Positions 1 to 8,428 of a stretch of DNA of 36,789 bases are shown piece by piece; position 1 is the first letter of the stretch, and each line of letters opens with the position of its first letter. Where the stretch lies: assembly GCA_025351355.1 (NCBI GenBank), contig JANXWC010000032.1, forward strand, positions 1 through 36,789, in the 5' to 3' direction. Position numbers and translations under genes: made by a program. The notes beneath the pieces are model-generated. The model did not search any database. It was not told where the DNA came from and worked only from the letters and a program-made list of their open reading frames with translations. The stretch comes from Hyphomicrobiaceae bacterium. GTDB lineage: Bacteria; Pseudomonadota; Alphaproteobacteria; Rhizobiales; Hyphomicrobiaceae.

Positions 1-1
1 T

Positions 2-1345
2 TCCCCTCTGGAACGGGCCGAGGGCTTTCGTTGCGATAGCTACGCAGGCGCATATTTTCTGCCAAAGACAACACTGGTCGTGGAAGTCGAAGAAGTTATC
101 ATTACGGCCATTGCGTACAAGGAGAACGCTGACTCCACCCCTATCAACAAGGCCCGGCGTGATTATTCGTTAAAATTGAACTATCGGCGTGTGCCTGACG
201 CGCGGTTCGGTTTTTGCCTTGATTACCTTGCGCGGCCGACGTCCGATGACATCGTCAATGTCAGAAAATACAAAGAGTCACAGTTGCTGGGACTGGTCTC
301 AAGCGACGCCGTCGATGAATCGCGGTTTGCATTGCAGACACTGATCCGCTCGGCCTTCATCCTCGCCTCGGGCGATCCGACATTTGGCTCGAATTATGGC
401 CGCAGCTTCGCGGAAGGTACAGCCGGAGCACGCAAAGTGACCGTGTTCAAGGCTGAACTTGATCCATTCGACGCGACACGTACGGCCGAGATAAACCAGG
501 CACTACACGACTACGGCTATTGTCTGGTGATGCCGGGCTTCAGTTTCAACAGGTCCGAATTCGGCATAAACAGCTATTGCGAACACCCCCGCCATCTACT
601 CAACCGCGTCGGGGCGCCGGACGTCACTTATCGTCACAAAAGCAGCGAGGATGTGCTCGAGCAGGGACGACGGCGAGGCGGCGGCGGCGTGTTCTATCGC
701 CCAAGAATACCCTATCCTCTGCATGTCTACGTCAAGGACAATGCCAAAGTGCCAAGTTGGCGGCTCGGCATCAGCCGCGTCATTGAGATGGAAAATATCT
801 CGCCGCTGGTCGCAGTTGGCATCGACCGCACTTTGTTTGCCCAACGCAAGACAACGCTGACCTTCGATGAGGGGCAACTCAGCAATGTCTGCATTTATAA
901 AGGCAGCGAACTGCTGGCCGCATCCTACATTCCATTGCAGATCGTCCAAAGCATCGTGGCGCTGCCAACGGCGGTGATCCAGGTCAAGATTGATCAGACG
1001 CAAAATCTCGCGGCGTTGACCCGAGCCGAGGACGAACTGATCAAGACGCAGATCGCTCATCTCAAATACTTGAGCGATCTCGAAGCAGACCCGACCAAGG
1101 CTACCCCGGCCACTGCGGTGCAAAGCAATACGGGCACCTTCGTTTCGCACAGAGGCAAAGACGATAATAAGGCCTACACTACCGTAACTTCGGGTCTGAC
1201 AGGCGCGGCCGACCGCGAAAAAGCGTGCCCAACGCCGGATGCGACCGTACTCGACCCACTGTTGGCGGGAGGGGTGAAGTACCAGAATATCCTGACTCCT
1301 GCATCGGTCGTTGGTGGCACACCTCCTTCGGGACCCAAACAATAA
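2..1345 (+). CDS. Uncharacterised protein, 5'-partial; paralogue of the next gene
   Basis: The reading frame is open from base 2, so the true start lies upstream of the window; a GTG at 80 is the first internal candidate but the frame before it is already homologous to the next gene. I do not recognise the family. The protein is clearly a paralogue of the product of 1428-2894: both share a CDS..GAY segment near the N-terminus, a CLDYLA motif, a DPFD...YGYCL block, a (V/I)FYRARLP/FYRPRIP-like stretch followed by a (Y/H)VYVK or YLYVK strand, and a well conserved GIDRT.FA.R.TTL.FD...KGSEL...IPLQI.QSI.ALP block near codon 280 of the visible part. The C-terminal 90 residues are low in similarity and look disordered. 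It lacks the Cys-rich tail of its neighbour. Probably an envelope protein by analogy with the lipoprotein paralogue; function unknown. Confidence 0.75.
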   Translation, partial: SPLERAEGFRCDSYAGAYFLPKTTLVVEVEEVIITAIAYKENADSTPINKARRDYSLKLNYRRVPDARFGFCLDYLARPTSDDIVNVRKYKESQLLGLVSSDAVDESRFALQTLIRSAFILASGDPTFGSNYGRSFAEGTAGARKVTVFKAELDPFDATRTAEINQALHDYGYCLVMPGFSFNRSEFGINSYCEHPRHLLNRVGAPDVTYRHKSSEDVLEQGRRRGGGGVFYRPRIPYPLHVYVKDNAKVPSWRLGISRVIEMENISPLVAVGIDRTLFAQRKTTLTFDEGQLSNVCIYKGSELLAASYIPLQIVQSIVALPTAVIQVKIDQTQNLAALTRAEDELIKTQIAHLKYLSDLEADPTKATPATAVQSNTGTFVSHRGKDDNKAYTTVTSGLTGAADREKACPTPDATVLDPLLAGGVKYQNILTPASVVGGTPPSGPKQ

Positions 1346-1427
1346 CAGGACGCGCGATGCAAATTTGCCCACGATATCGCCACCCTTTGACGACCGCGAG
1401 TTACAGCCTAGCGACGATGGGCACGCC

Positions 1428-2894
1428 ATGACATACAGATTGAGAGTGATCCTTGCCGCGTTGGCAATTGCCATGCTCGGTGCATGCGCGATGTCACAAT
1501 CGACGCTGGTAGAGCCGAGGACTGCTGTTGGCTGCGACTCCAGTACCGGAGCGTATAATCTCACCAAGTCCTATATCGCCTTCGACATTACCCGCGAGCA
1601 AACGGGAATCGCAGTGGCCCAAAATATCGCGAACAACTACGGCTATTTCATTCGTCTTCCCGGCAGCGGCGGGACAGCAACTGAGTCGGATAAGCGCGGC
1701 GGCGTCGCTGTGTTGGTCAAACCGGATCCGGAGGCAACGTACTGCCTGGATTATCTCGCGTCGATCACGTCCAACGACACTTTTGAAGTCCAGAAGTTAA
1801 ACCACATTCTCCAAAAAATTACATCCAAGGCTGACGATCAGTCAGCCAAGGTGGCGGAGAATTTCGTCAAAACTCTCTTTGCCGGCATTTCCGGCAACGC
1901 CAACTTCGATGAGACGCTGAAAGGCCGCTCGCTGAGCCGGACGACGCTGGGCGACAAGCTTGTCTTCTCTGGTGTCGTTGATCCCTTCGACCACGACGAC
2001 GTCAATAGAACCAACGATGCGATCCGGGCGTATGGTTATTGCCTGTTTATCGAAGGTGAGCCCATCGACCCGAACAACGATGATGTAGACGCCTACTGCG
2101 ACAATCCGCAGGCCTGGAAAAAGGCCCATGCATGGTCCGCCCAAGCGTGGCCGACGAACAAATATCACGCCGTCAAACAACCCCAGACCATCGAACGTGC
2201 CGGCCAGTCACAGGCGCCGCGAAAATATACCCAAGGCATCTTTTATCGCGCCCGCCTGCCGGTGACATATTATCTCTACGTTAAAGAGAACTTGAAACTG
2301 AAAGGCGTGCGCGGCGCTTGGAAACTGCGTGGCAGTTCCACCGCGTTTTTCGAAAACGCGGCGCCGGTTATTTCCGTCGGTATCGACAGGACGTTCTTTG
2401 CCAATCGCGAGACGACGCTGTCGTTCGATAACGGAGTGCTGCAGGACGTCAAGATCACCAAGGGGAGCGAACTAGTCAATGTGGTGACCATCCCGCTGCA
2501 AATTGCGCAAAGTATCGCGGCGCTTCCCGCTAACGTCATCTCGGTGAAAATCAACCAAACCAACAACAATGCTGCTTTGATTCAAGCCCAAGACTCCCTT
2601 ATCGCAGCGCGACGGCTCTTGGCGGCAGACCAAGCACGGGCGGCGCCCCCAATTGCAGTGGTTGCAGGCTCAGGTGGCGGGCGCAGCCTCGGCAACGCCG
2701 CTGGGCCGCAATCATTTGCCGACAGCAATGGCGACGCCGGCTATGGACAGTGCTTCAACAAATGCATGGTCAGCAATACCGTCAGCAACGAGCCGACGTG
2801 TCAGAAATTCTGCAATTGTCGGGTCAACCTCTGCGGCAGCCAGGGTGACGACGCCTCGTGCCAGAACAACTGTAGCCGGTATCTGTCGCAATGA
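1428..2894 (+). CDS. Predicted lipoprotein of unknown family with Cys-rich C-terminus
   Basis: The ATG at 1428 is chosen over upstream in-frame starts because it opens directly into a lipoprotein signal: basic start (MTYRLR), hydrophobic stretch, then LGAC at about residues 17-20, giving a 488-residue product. The body is paralogous to the preceding partial gene, with the same CLDYLA, DPFD, YGYCL, YLYVKEN and GIDRTFFANRETTLSFD-type motifs. The last 50 residues are different: they carry eight cysteines in CxxxC/CxC-like spacing (CFNKC, CQKFCNC, NLC, CQNNC), suggesting a disulfide-rich extracytoplasmic knot. The stop overlaps the ATG of the downstream protease by ATGA, so the two are probably translationally coupled. 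Function not known; a substrate, partner or inhibitor of the protease is possible but inferred only from position. Confidence 0.8.
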   Translation: MTYRLRVILAALAIAMLGACAMSQSTLVEPRTAVGCDSSTGAYNLTKSYIAFDITREQTGIAVAQNIANNYGYFIRLPGSGGTATESDKRGGVAVLVKPDPEATYCLDYLASITSNDTFEVQKLNHILQKITSKADDQSAKVAENFVKTLFAGISGNANFDETLKGRSLSRTTLGDKLVFSGVVDPFDHDDVNRTNDAIRAYGYCLFIEGEPIDPNNDDVDAYCDNPQAWKKAHAWSAQAWPTNKYHAVKQPQTIERAGQSQAPRKYTQGIFYRARLPVTYYLYVKENLKLKGVRGAWKLRGSSTAFFENAAPVISVGIDRTFFANRETTLSFDNGVLQDVKITKGSELVNVVTIPLQIAQSIAALPANVISVKINQTNNNAALIQAQDSLIAARRLLAADQARAAPPIAVVAGSGGGRSLGNAAGPQSFADSNGDAGYGQCFNKCMVSNTVSNEPTCQKFCNCRVNLCGSQGDDASCQNNCSRYLSQ

Positions 2895-4150
2895 GCCTGC
2901 TTCGTCGCCAATGGCGTGCGTCTGCACGGGCCGGTCGCGTCGCCGCGATTGCCGGACTTTGCATGGCGGCGATCGCCCTGCCGGGTGCGGCGCAACAGGC
3001 GCAGCCCCTCGGCGATATCGAAGAGATTGCGGCGTGTGCAGTTCCCGGGTTCAGCGAGGTCGCCGCGGCAATTGCCAGTGCCAGCCAGCGTCCCGGCAGC
3101 CAGGCCGCGCTCGATGCTGCAGCCGATGTCGCCTTGCGTTCAAGGGCACAACTCGAGGCAACCCTGCGAAAGGAGGTCGCCACACCGGCGTTTTCCTCAA
3201 GCCCGTTGGGTCAGGTTCCCTTCGTTGCCGCGGGTCCGAAATCGCCGGCCGGTTGGTTCAACGAGACAGTCGCGATTATTTCGGGGGACAAGGAACTCTG
3301 CACGGGCACGCTGGTCGGTCCAGATGCCTTGCTGACTGCCGGGCACTGCGTGTGCAATTATGCGCTCGACAACCCTCAGCGTCCCTTCAAGCCGTACATT
3401 GTGCTGGGCCAGAATGTTGCTGACGGATTTGGAAGTGTCCTGAAAGAGCGAATGTATCTGGACCTCCAGCGCACGACACTCTACGAGCCCGGCTTTTGCC
3501 AGGGCCTGCGCTCGGCGGGTGAGACCCATCTCTATGGCAATGACTTAGCATTGTTGTTTCTGGAAGCAGCCGGCGCAAAGCAGATAACGCCGGATCTTAG
3601 CCCGCCTGCTCCTGACGAGATTGTCATTCTTGACCGCCAGAGGCTGTGGCTTGGCGCTGGACGCGGCTTCATTGGCCGGCGCGGAAATCCACAGGTTTTT
3701 CCCGCGACGCCGGCCACGCCACAGCTTTATCTGTCCCATTCCGTGAAGGCTCTCATCGTCGTGGGCTTCGGGCTCGGCCGCGATCCCGGCAAAAAGAGCC
3801 AGGCGTTTAGAGTTGGCGAGAAACGCCACGCCTGCGTCGATATCCGCAGTCGGATATGTGGTTTTGCGGCAGACCGCGCGCGTTATCGGTGCGCCGCGGG
3901 ACTGGAAATGGTGTTGGCCGATCCGGCGGAAGAACGCGACACCTGCCCCGGCGACAGCGGCGGTCCGGTATTCGCGATGGTGCGCTCGGGTGCGATCTTT
4001 CAATATTATCTGGTCGGCGTCACGTCGCGCGGAACAACGGCCGGTGAATGCGGCAGGGGCGGCGTCTATTCTCTCGTCACACCGCGGGTCGTCGACTGGA
4101 TGCGGAGCAAGGGAGTTTCAATCCCTACGTATGAGTTCCCAGATCAATAG
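2891..4150 (+). CDS. Secreted trypsin-like (S1 family) serine protease
   Basis: A 419-residue protein with an N-terminal Arg-rich region, a hydrophobic segment and an Ala-x-Ala-like site near residues 17-35, indicating export to the periplasm or outside. The chymotrypsin-fold triad is complete: His152 in TAGHC, Asp218 in GNDLALL and Ser356 in CPGDSGGPVF. A pro-region or linker of about 90 residues precedes the catalytic domain, where the domain seems to start near NETVAIISGDKELCTGTLV. Several cysteines could form the usual disulfides. The ATG overlaps the stop of the upstream lipoprotein gene (ATGA), supporting a shared operon with the two paralogous genes before it. The target is unknown; processing of the neighbouring envelope proteins is only a positional guess. 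Class is confident, role is not. Confidence 0.9.
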   Translation: MSLLRRQWRASARAGRVAAIAGLCMAAIALPGAAQQAQPLGDIEEIAACAVPGFSEVAAAIASASQRPGSQAALDAAADVALRSRAQLEATLRKEVATPAFSSSPLGQVPFVAAGPKSPAGWFNETVAIISGDKELCTGTLVGPDALLTAGHCVCNYALDNPQRPFKPYIVLGQNVADGFGSVLKERMYLDLQRTTLYEPGFCQGLRSAGETHLYGNDLALLFLEAAGAKQITPDLSPPAPDEIVILDRQRLWLGAGRGFIGRRGNPQVFPATPATPQLYLSHSVKALIVVGFGLGRDPGKKSQAFRVGEKRHACVDIRSRICGFAADRARYRCAAGLEMVLADPAEERDTCPGDSGGPVFAMVRSGAIFQYYLVGVTSRGTTAGECGRGGVYSLVTPRVVDWMRSKGVSIPTYEFPDQ

Positions 4151-4307
4151 TGCAGTCGCAACGTATCCCACCTGATCACGAAATCTAAAAAAACGCACGC
4201 CAAGTCGAAATCCAGACCATCAACGCTCGAGTTCGTTTGCGTAGGATGTCACCTGCTAAGTAAAGTCAATTTAAGTTGATCGACTCGTTCGTTACCTATT
4301 AAAATAG
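4151..4307. other. AT-richer intergenic stretch before recombinase remnant
   Basis: No gene is supported here. Base composition becomes visibly more AT-rich than the flanking genes (for example around 4180-4195 and 4265-4310), and all frames are interrupted. I see no convincing terminator with a T-run after the protease. The composition change fits the idea that this is the edge of an inserted or decayed mobile segment. Confidence 0.4.
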
Positions 4308-4565
4308 TGTAATTTCGGTGCTTTAAATGCCATTTCCTGGCGACAATCGGTGATTGACGAGGTGCGGCTAACGCCAGTCAATGGTCAGCTGACTATCGAG
4401 CTTCGCAGCGATCTTGCAGAGATACTGACAATTGGCACTTCAGGTGTTCAAACTTCTGATGTAGCTAAAAATGCACTGCAAATTGAGATGGTTGCGGGGG
4501 TCCGCAACCAGCTTGATTTGCAACTTCGAGGGCTTTTGCGAGCCTGCTGCCGGCCCACAGGCTGA
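4308..4565 (+). pseudogene. C-terminal remnant of a serine recombinase (resolvase/invertase type)
   Basis: In this frame the peptide contains IDEVRLTP, NGQLTIELR, DLAEILTI and QIEMVAG. This order matches the C-terminal tail common in large alphaproteobacterial serine recombinases, which typically read (V/I)D.(I/V).LTP..G.L.IEL.G.LA.IL followed by QIKMVAG. Only this tail is present; the catalytic N-terminal domain, the recombinase domain and the zinc ribbon are missing, and in-frame stops lie just upstream (about 4272 and 4305). The frame ends at 4565. I therefore read it as the decayed 3' end of an integrated recombinase gene rather than a gene. An internal ATG at 4350 could start a 71-codon peptide, but nothing supports its being functional. 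Recognition is from memory of the family tail, so it needs a database check. Confidence 0.6.
4489..4510. repeat. Perfect 9-bp inverted repeat with 4-nt loop
   Basis: TGGTTGCGG (4489-4497), loop GGGT, CCGCAACCA (4502-4510). It lies inside the recombinase remnant at the point where such genes often meet their attachment site. The left arm resembles the complement of a tRNA 3' end (CCGCAACCA-like), which may be a relic of an att core, but no tRNA gene is present. No T-run follows, so it is not a standard terminator. Confidence 0.55.
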
Positions 4566-4751
4566 GCCAATTGAACCTTTGTTCAAGAGGCTTTTCTATC
4601 AAAGCCAAGGGCGCCGAAAATGAAGCAGGTAACAACATATTTGTGCCGGCCATGCCGCCTTCCCCGATGCACTCGATCGCATGTGCCATCTGATATTCAG
4701 AACGATCGCATCTAATTGTTCTATTTGTACCGATCACCTCTGCATCGCAGG
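4566..4751 (+). other. Unassigned segment between recombinase remnant and HlyD fragment
   Basis: No recognisable coding homology on either strand. The HlyD frame is formally open from 4633, but the residues it would encode before about 4752 (Cys- and His-rich, with no heptad pattern) do not resemble an adaptor protein. I read this as non-homologous DNA joined to the truncated HlyD gene. Confidence 0.4.
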
Positions 4752-5235
4752 CGCCGAACTTGCGTTGAAGCAAGCCGAGCGCGACTACGCTAAGACGCTA
4801 CTCGACAGGACAATTCTGGTCGCGCGAAAAACCGGCGTCGTTGTCTTTACTGATCGCAAAGACTTGGAAGGCAAGCCGCTCGCGGTCGGCGAAAAGGTCA
4901 TGATGATTGTCGATCCCGGCGCGGTTGAACTGACAATCAACCTGGCCGCTGCCGACTCTGTTGTGCTCGAGCCAGGCGCACGCGTGAAGGCGTTCGTCGA
5001 TTCCGACCCCTTGCGTCCGCTCGAGGCGACGGTCGCCCACTTCGACTACCAAGCACGCATTTCGGAGAGTGGCGTTGCAGCCTATCACCTAGTCGCTGTG
5101 ATCACGGCACGTGACCGACCGTCACCACAACTCGGCGTGCGCGGCACGGCACAACTGTACGGCCCCGAGGCGCCGTTGGCTGTTTTCATCCTGCGCCGAC
5201 CGCTGAGCGCCATCAGACAATGGATTGGACTGTGA
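4681..5235 (+). pseudogene. 5'-truncated HlyD-family periplasmic adaptor gene
   Basis: From about 4752 the frame encodes the last part of a coiled-coil arm (AELALKQAERDYAKTLLDRT) followed by the second half-lipoyl and beta-barrel region of a membrane-fusion adaptor (GVVVF..., VGEKVMMIVDPGAVELTINLA, LEPGARVKAFVDSDPLRPLEATV) and a C-terminal LRRPLSAIRQW segment. HlyD-type partners of M50-containing transporters are usually several hundred residues, with an N-terminal membrane anchor, first half-lipoyl motif and long hairpin; all of these are missing. The ATG at 4681 lies in non-homologous sequence and would make a 184-residue protein without an anchor. The 3' end is intact and overlaps the next gene (start at 5220 or GTG at 5232). 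I call it a pseudogene; a residual function for the barrel domain cannot be excluded. Confidence 0.7.
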
Positions 5236-7376
5236 TCGACGCACACGCGCCGCCGCCTCCGCCGCAGACCGTACCGCCATTGCGGCAAGATCTCGAACTG
5301 ATCGCGACCGCGCCAGACAACAATGGTGCGCGGCGCTGGTTGATCTACGACCCGTTGCAGCACAAGTTCGTTGCGATTGGGCAAAGCGCACACGCATTGT
5401 TGCAGGTTTGGTCCGACGGCAAAGCGATCGAGCAACTCGTTGAAAATGCTTGGGAACAACACGCTGAAACGATTGAACCAGAGGACGTCACGCGGTTCGT
5501 CCAATATTTGCAATCCAGCAGATTGACCCTCGATGCACCGAGCGGCGGCTGGCGGACGCTGAGCGCTTCGGCGGACAACTCCCGGCCTTCCTTTGCGTCC
5601 CATCTCTTGCACACATATCTCTTTTTTCGAATCCCGCTCATGCAACCCGAGCGCTTTCTGCGCGCGACCCTCTTCGCTGTACGGCCATTTGGTACGCGCA
5701 CTTTCGCAGTAGTGACAACGTTGATCGGTGCGGCAGGTTTTTATCTTGTCTCGCGTGAATGGGACGAATTTCGCGCAACTTTTGCCGGGGTTGCAACGCT
5801 TGAGGGCGCGGCATTTCTTGGTTGTGCGCTCATGCTGGTCAAACTGCTTCATGAACTCGGCCATGCTTACGTCGCAACGGCACTCGGCTGTCGGGTTCCA
5901 ATTCTCGGTGTCGCCTTTATTCTTGGCACGCCATTGTTGTACTGCGACGTCACAGATACGTGGCGATTGAAGTCGCCGTGGGCACGCCTCCGAGTCGATA
6001 TCGCCGGAATATTTGCCGATCTAACGGTTGCTTGCCTGGCGACTTTCCTGTGGGCCTTTCTGCCCCCGGGGATCGCCAAGCATTTCATGTTCTCGCTGGC
6101 GACGGCCGGATGGGTCTTGAGCCTGACGATGAATTTGAACCCATTTATGAAATTCGATGGCTATCACATAGCGTCCGACATCCTCGGCATCGAGAATATG
6201 CAAGATCGCGCCGTGGCGATCGGCCGTTGGCGGATGCGTGAAATCTTGTTTGCCCTCAATTCAACGCCACCAGAGCGAATGTCACCTCGCCTTATGACTG
6301 GATTGGCGATCTACGCATGGGCACTTTGGACCTACCGCCTCGTGGTTTTCACCGGCATCGCGCTTGTAGTCTACCACTTTTTTTTCAAACTTGCAGGACT
6401 GGTCTTATTCACTGTTGAGATTGGATATTTTCTGATCGCCCCAATGATGCGCGAGTTTTTGGAATGGTGGAAAATGCGTCAAAAAATTCTCTCGTCAAGT
6501 CGTTCGCTGGCAACCTTGGCCGCGCTAGTATTGGTCGTTGCACTCCTGGCTCTCCCACTATCGACGAATGTCAGAATGCCGACCGTATTGACGGCGCCGC
6601 AATTGACCACCCTGTACACGCCGGTACCTGCACGCGTCGCCAAAATTCATGTCGGCTATGGCGATAAAGTGGCGGCTGGTGCCGCACTTGTCTCCCTCGT
6701 GTCGAACGATTTAGCCCAAGAAATGGAATTGAACCGGTTGAAATCAGAAGTCGTTGCACTGCGACTGGACCGCGGCACGGGCGATTCCGATGATCGATCC
6801 GAAACAATTGTCTTGGCAAACAAGGAAGCCGCCTTGAGGCAACAGGCCGATGGCTTGATCCGTCAACGCGACGAACTCAATATCAGCGCACCTTTCGCTG
6901 GTGTCGTGGCCGAAATGCTTCCCGCCCTGCACGTCGATCGAACGCTGAGCCCGCGTGAAGCGATTGTTGTGTTGCGGGGAGGGCGCGGCGGCGCGGCTCA
7001 CGGCGCACTCGACGAAGGGGACTTGTGGCGGCTTAAAGCCGGCGTGGAAGCTGTCTTTGTGCCGAACGATACATCGTTGCCTCATGTTAACATGATGATT
7101 CGCTCGATCTCTCAATCGGCCATGGCAACGATCACTCCACCCGAGTTAGCGGCAAGCCACGGCGGACGGATCGCCGATCGGCAAGATGCCCGCCGCCAAC
7201 CAATACCCATTGCGGCACAGTACGCCGTTACCGCCAGTACGTATGGCGACCTTCCAGACGTCTACCAAAGCCGTAGCACCGTTGGCGTTATCATAGCGGT
7301 TGGTGCACCTGAGAGCGTGCTCTCAAGCGCTTGGCGGCAAGTTCTCAAAGTGCTTGTTCGTGAATCAGGTTTGTGA
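5220..7376 (+). CDS. PqqD-like / M50 site-2 protease / HlyD-like fusion protein
   Basis: A 718-residue membrane protein with three parts. Residues 15-105 look like a PqqD/RRE-type winged-helix domain (YDPLQHKFVAIG, ALLQVW, QLV). Residues about 160-440 form a multi-pass M50 protease-like core with HELGH (H211, E212, H215) and the distal NPFMKFDG motif (N307 to D313), as in site-2 proteases. After a further membrane span (about 425-445), residues 450-600 carry a half-lipoyl/coiled-coil/half-lipoyl arrangement (TLYTPVPARVAKIHVGYGDKV..., LNISAPFAGVVAEM) typical of HlyD adaptors. Proteins of this type sit beside HlyD adaptors and are thought to act in export or processing of peptides. The adaptor partner directly upstream is truncated here. 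The start overlaps that fragment by 16 bases; GTG at 5232 is an alternative. Export role is inferred. Confidence 0.85.
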   Translation: MDWTVIDAHAPPPPPQTVPPLRQDLELIATAPDNNGARRWLIYDPLQHKFVAIGQSAHALLQVWSDGKAIEQLVENAWEQHAETIEPEDVTRFVQYLQSSRLTLDAPSGGWRTLSASADNSRPSFASHLLHTYLFFRIPLMQPERFLRATLFAVRPFGTRTFAVVTTLIGAAGFYLVSREWDEFRATFAGVATLEGAAFLGCALMLVKLLHELGHAYVATALGCRVPILGVAFILGTPLLYCDVTDTWRLKSPWARLRVDIAGIFADLTVACLATFLWAFLPPGIAKHFMFSLATAGWVLSLTMNLNPFMKFDGYHIASDILGIENMQDRAVAIGRWRMREILFALNSTPPERMSPRLMTGLAIYAWALWTYRLVVFTGIALVVYHFFFKLAGLVLFTVEIGYFLIAPMMREFLEWWKMRQKILSSSRSLATLAALVLVVALLALPLSTNVRMPTVLTAPQLTTLYTPVPARVAKIHVGYGDKVAAGAALVSLVSNDLAQEMELNRLKSEVVALRLDRGTGDSDDRSETIVLANKEAALRQQADGLIRQRDELNISAPFAGVVAEMLPALHVDRTLSPREAIVVLRGGRGGAAHGALDEGDLWRLKAGVEAVFVPNDTSLPHVNMMIRSISQSAMATITPPELAASHGGRIADRQDARRQPIPIAAQYAVTASTYGDLPDVYQSRSTVGVIIAVGAPESVLSSAWRQVLKVLVRESGL

Positions 7377-7604
7377 GGCAAGGCGTGCCGCTAAATCTGA
7401 ACCGGTATGCCGCTGCGTCGATAAGCTTGGTTTGCGTTGTCTTGGCCCCCACCCGACCATTAATAATCTTTAGTATGCGAAGTAACTCATGCCTACATAT
7501 CATGCAGATACAGGGCCAATTGTGGACTCCCTTTCCTCTAGACGCCAACCCTAATCGAAGCCGTCGCGGGAATTCAAAACGATGAATAACGGCGCCGTGG
7601 TTGA

Positions 7605-8402
7605 TCACGGTGCGCGCCACGCTTTGCCGACGGTTGTCACGACGTCGAGTGAAGCGAGCGCCCCATCGGCGGCACCCTTTTCGAAATCGCCGTCGATCTG
7701 GGCCATCTGGTTTGTCACATGTGCGAAACAAAGCACTGCCTTCTGTCGCGCCGCAGCGAACGCATAAAGCGCCGCAGCCTCCATCTCGACAGCCAGCAAA
7801 CCCTTGGCCGTCATTTCGGCGATACGCGCTTCCGTCTCACGAAAGGGCGCATCGGTCGTCCAACTGTCTCCAAGTTCGATTATCGTGCCTCGCGAACTCA
7901 ACGCGTCCACCGCCATGGCCAGCAGCGCCCCGTCGACAACGCTGAATTCCGTGGGCGCCATATAGTGGTAGCTCGTCCCCTCGTCGCGCAACGCCCGCTC
8001 GATGAGCACAAAATAGGGCGGCTTGCGTAGTTCAACGAGCCTCCCGGCGGAAGTGATGTTGATCAACAGTTCGCAACCGCATGCGAACAATTGCTCGGCC
8101 ACCAGAACCGCAAACGGAGCCCCGACAGCGCAACCGATAATGCCGATGTCCAGACCGTCTAAAGTCGTGCGCCACAGGTCGGTATGATAGCAGGCCCATT
8201 GGGGATCGCGCGCTGCTTGGCCCGATCCAACGAGGTGGCGAACGATATCGCCATCAGGATCGAGCAGGCAAACGCGCGGCACTTCCGCGATGGCCAGCCG
8301 TTTCTGCCGCCGCGCCTCACGCAGCAGATTGTCCGGCGTAAAAACCGATGCACTGCCGACGTCCTTGCCGGTTAGGATCGGCGGCACCTTTGCATCTGAC
8401 AT
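7605..8402 (-). CDS. Nucleoside phosphorylase / nucleosidase family protein
   Basis: A 265-residue protein of the PNP/UDP-phosphorylase fold. It contains GIIGCAVGAPFAVLVAEQLFACGC, INITSAGRL, and the nucleoside-binding signature VEMEAAALYAF (E206, M207, E208), which positions the ribose and base in this superfamily. The ATG at 8402 (MSDAKVPP) is preferred over upstream codons because these would run into the neighbouring radical SAM gene. It lies 26 bases after the stop of that gene on the same strand, so the two are probably one transcript. Within the superfamily I cannot say whether it cleaves uridine, adenosine, 5'-deoxyadenosine or a modified nucleoside. The radical SAM partner makes a role in removing a base from a 5'-deoxyadenosyl adduct plausible, as with HpnG after HpnH, but this is inference. 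Confidence 0.85.
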   Translation of the reverse strand: MSDAKVPPILTGKDVGSASVFTPDNLLREARRQKRLAIAEVPRVCLLDPDGDIVRHLVGSGQAARDPQWACYHTDLWRTTLDGLDIGIIGCAVGAPFAVLVAEQLFACGCELLINITSAGRLVELRKPPYFVLIERALRDEGTSYHYMAPTEFSVVDGALLAMAVDALSSRGTIIELGDSWTTDAPFRETEARIAEMTAKGLLAVEMEAAALYAFAAARQKAVLCFAHVTNQMAQIDGDFEKGAADGALASLDVVTTVGKAWRAP

Positions 8403-8428
8403 GATCGTTTGTTTCCGCCACAGTTCAT

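Noticed and set aside
596-1567. Long open frame on the minus strand opposite the first two genes
   Set aside because: It spans the junction of two plus-strand genes with paralogous, conserved products, its peptide has no recognisable motif, and it is a typical GC-rich shadow.
4465-4773. Minus-strand 102-codon frame over the recombinase remnant
   Set aside because: No recognisable motif, and it crosses the proposed scar and the start of the HlyD fragment.
7373-7604. Possible 70-codon plus-strand gene between the M50 fusion gene and the nucleoside phosphorylase gene
   Set aside because: It overlaps the end of the M50 gene, has no ribosome binding site or homology pattern, and lies in a gap between convergent genes; I also found no clear terminator there.
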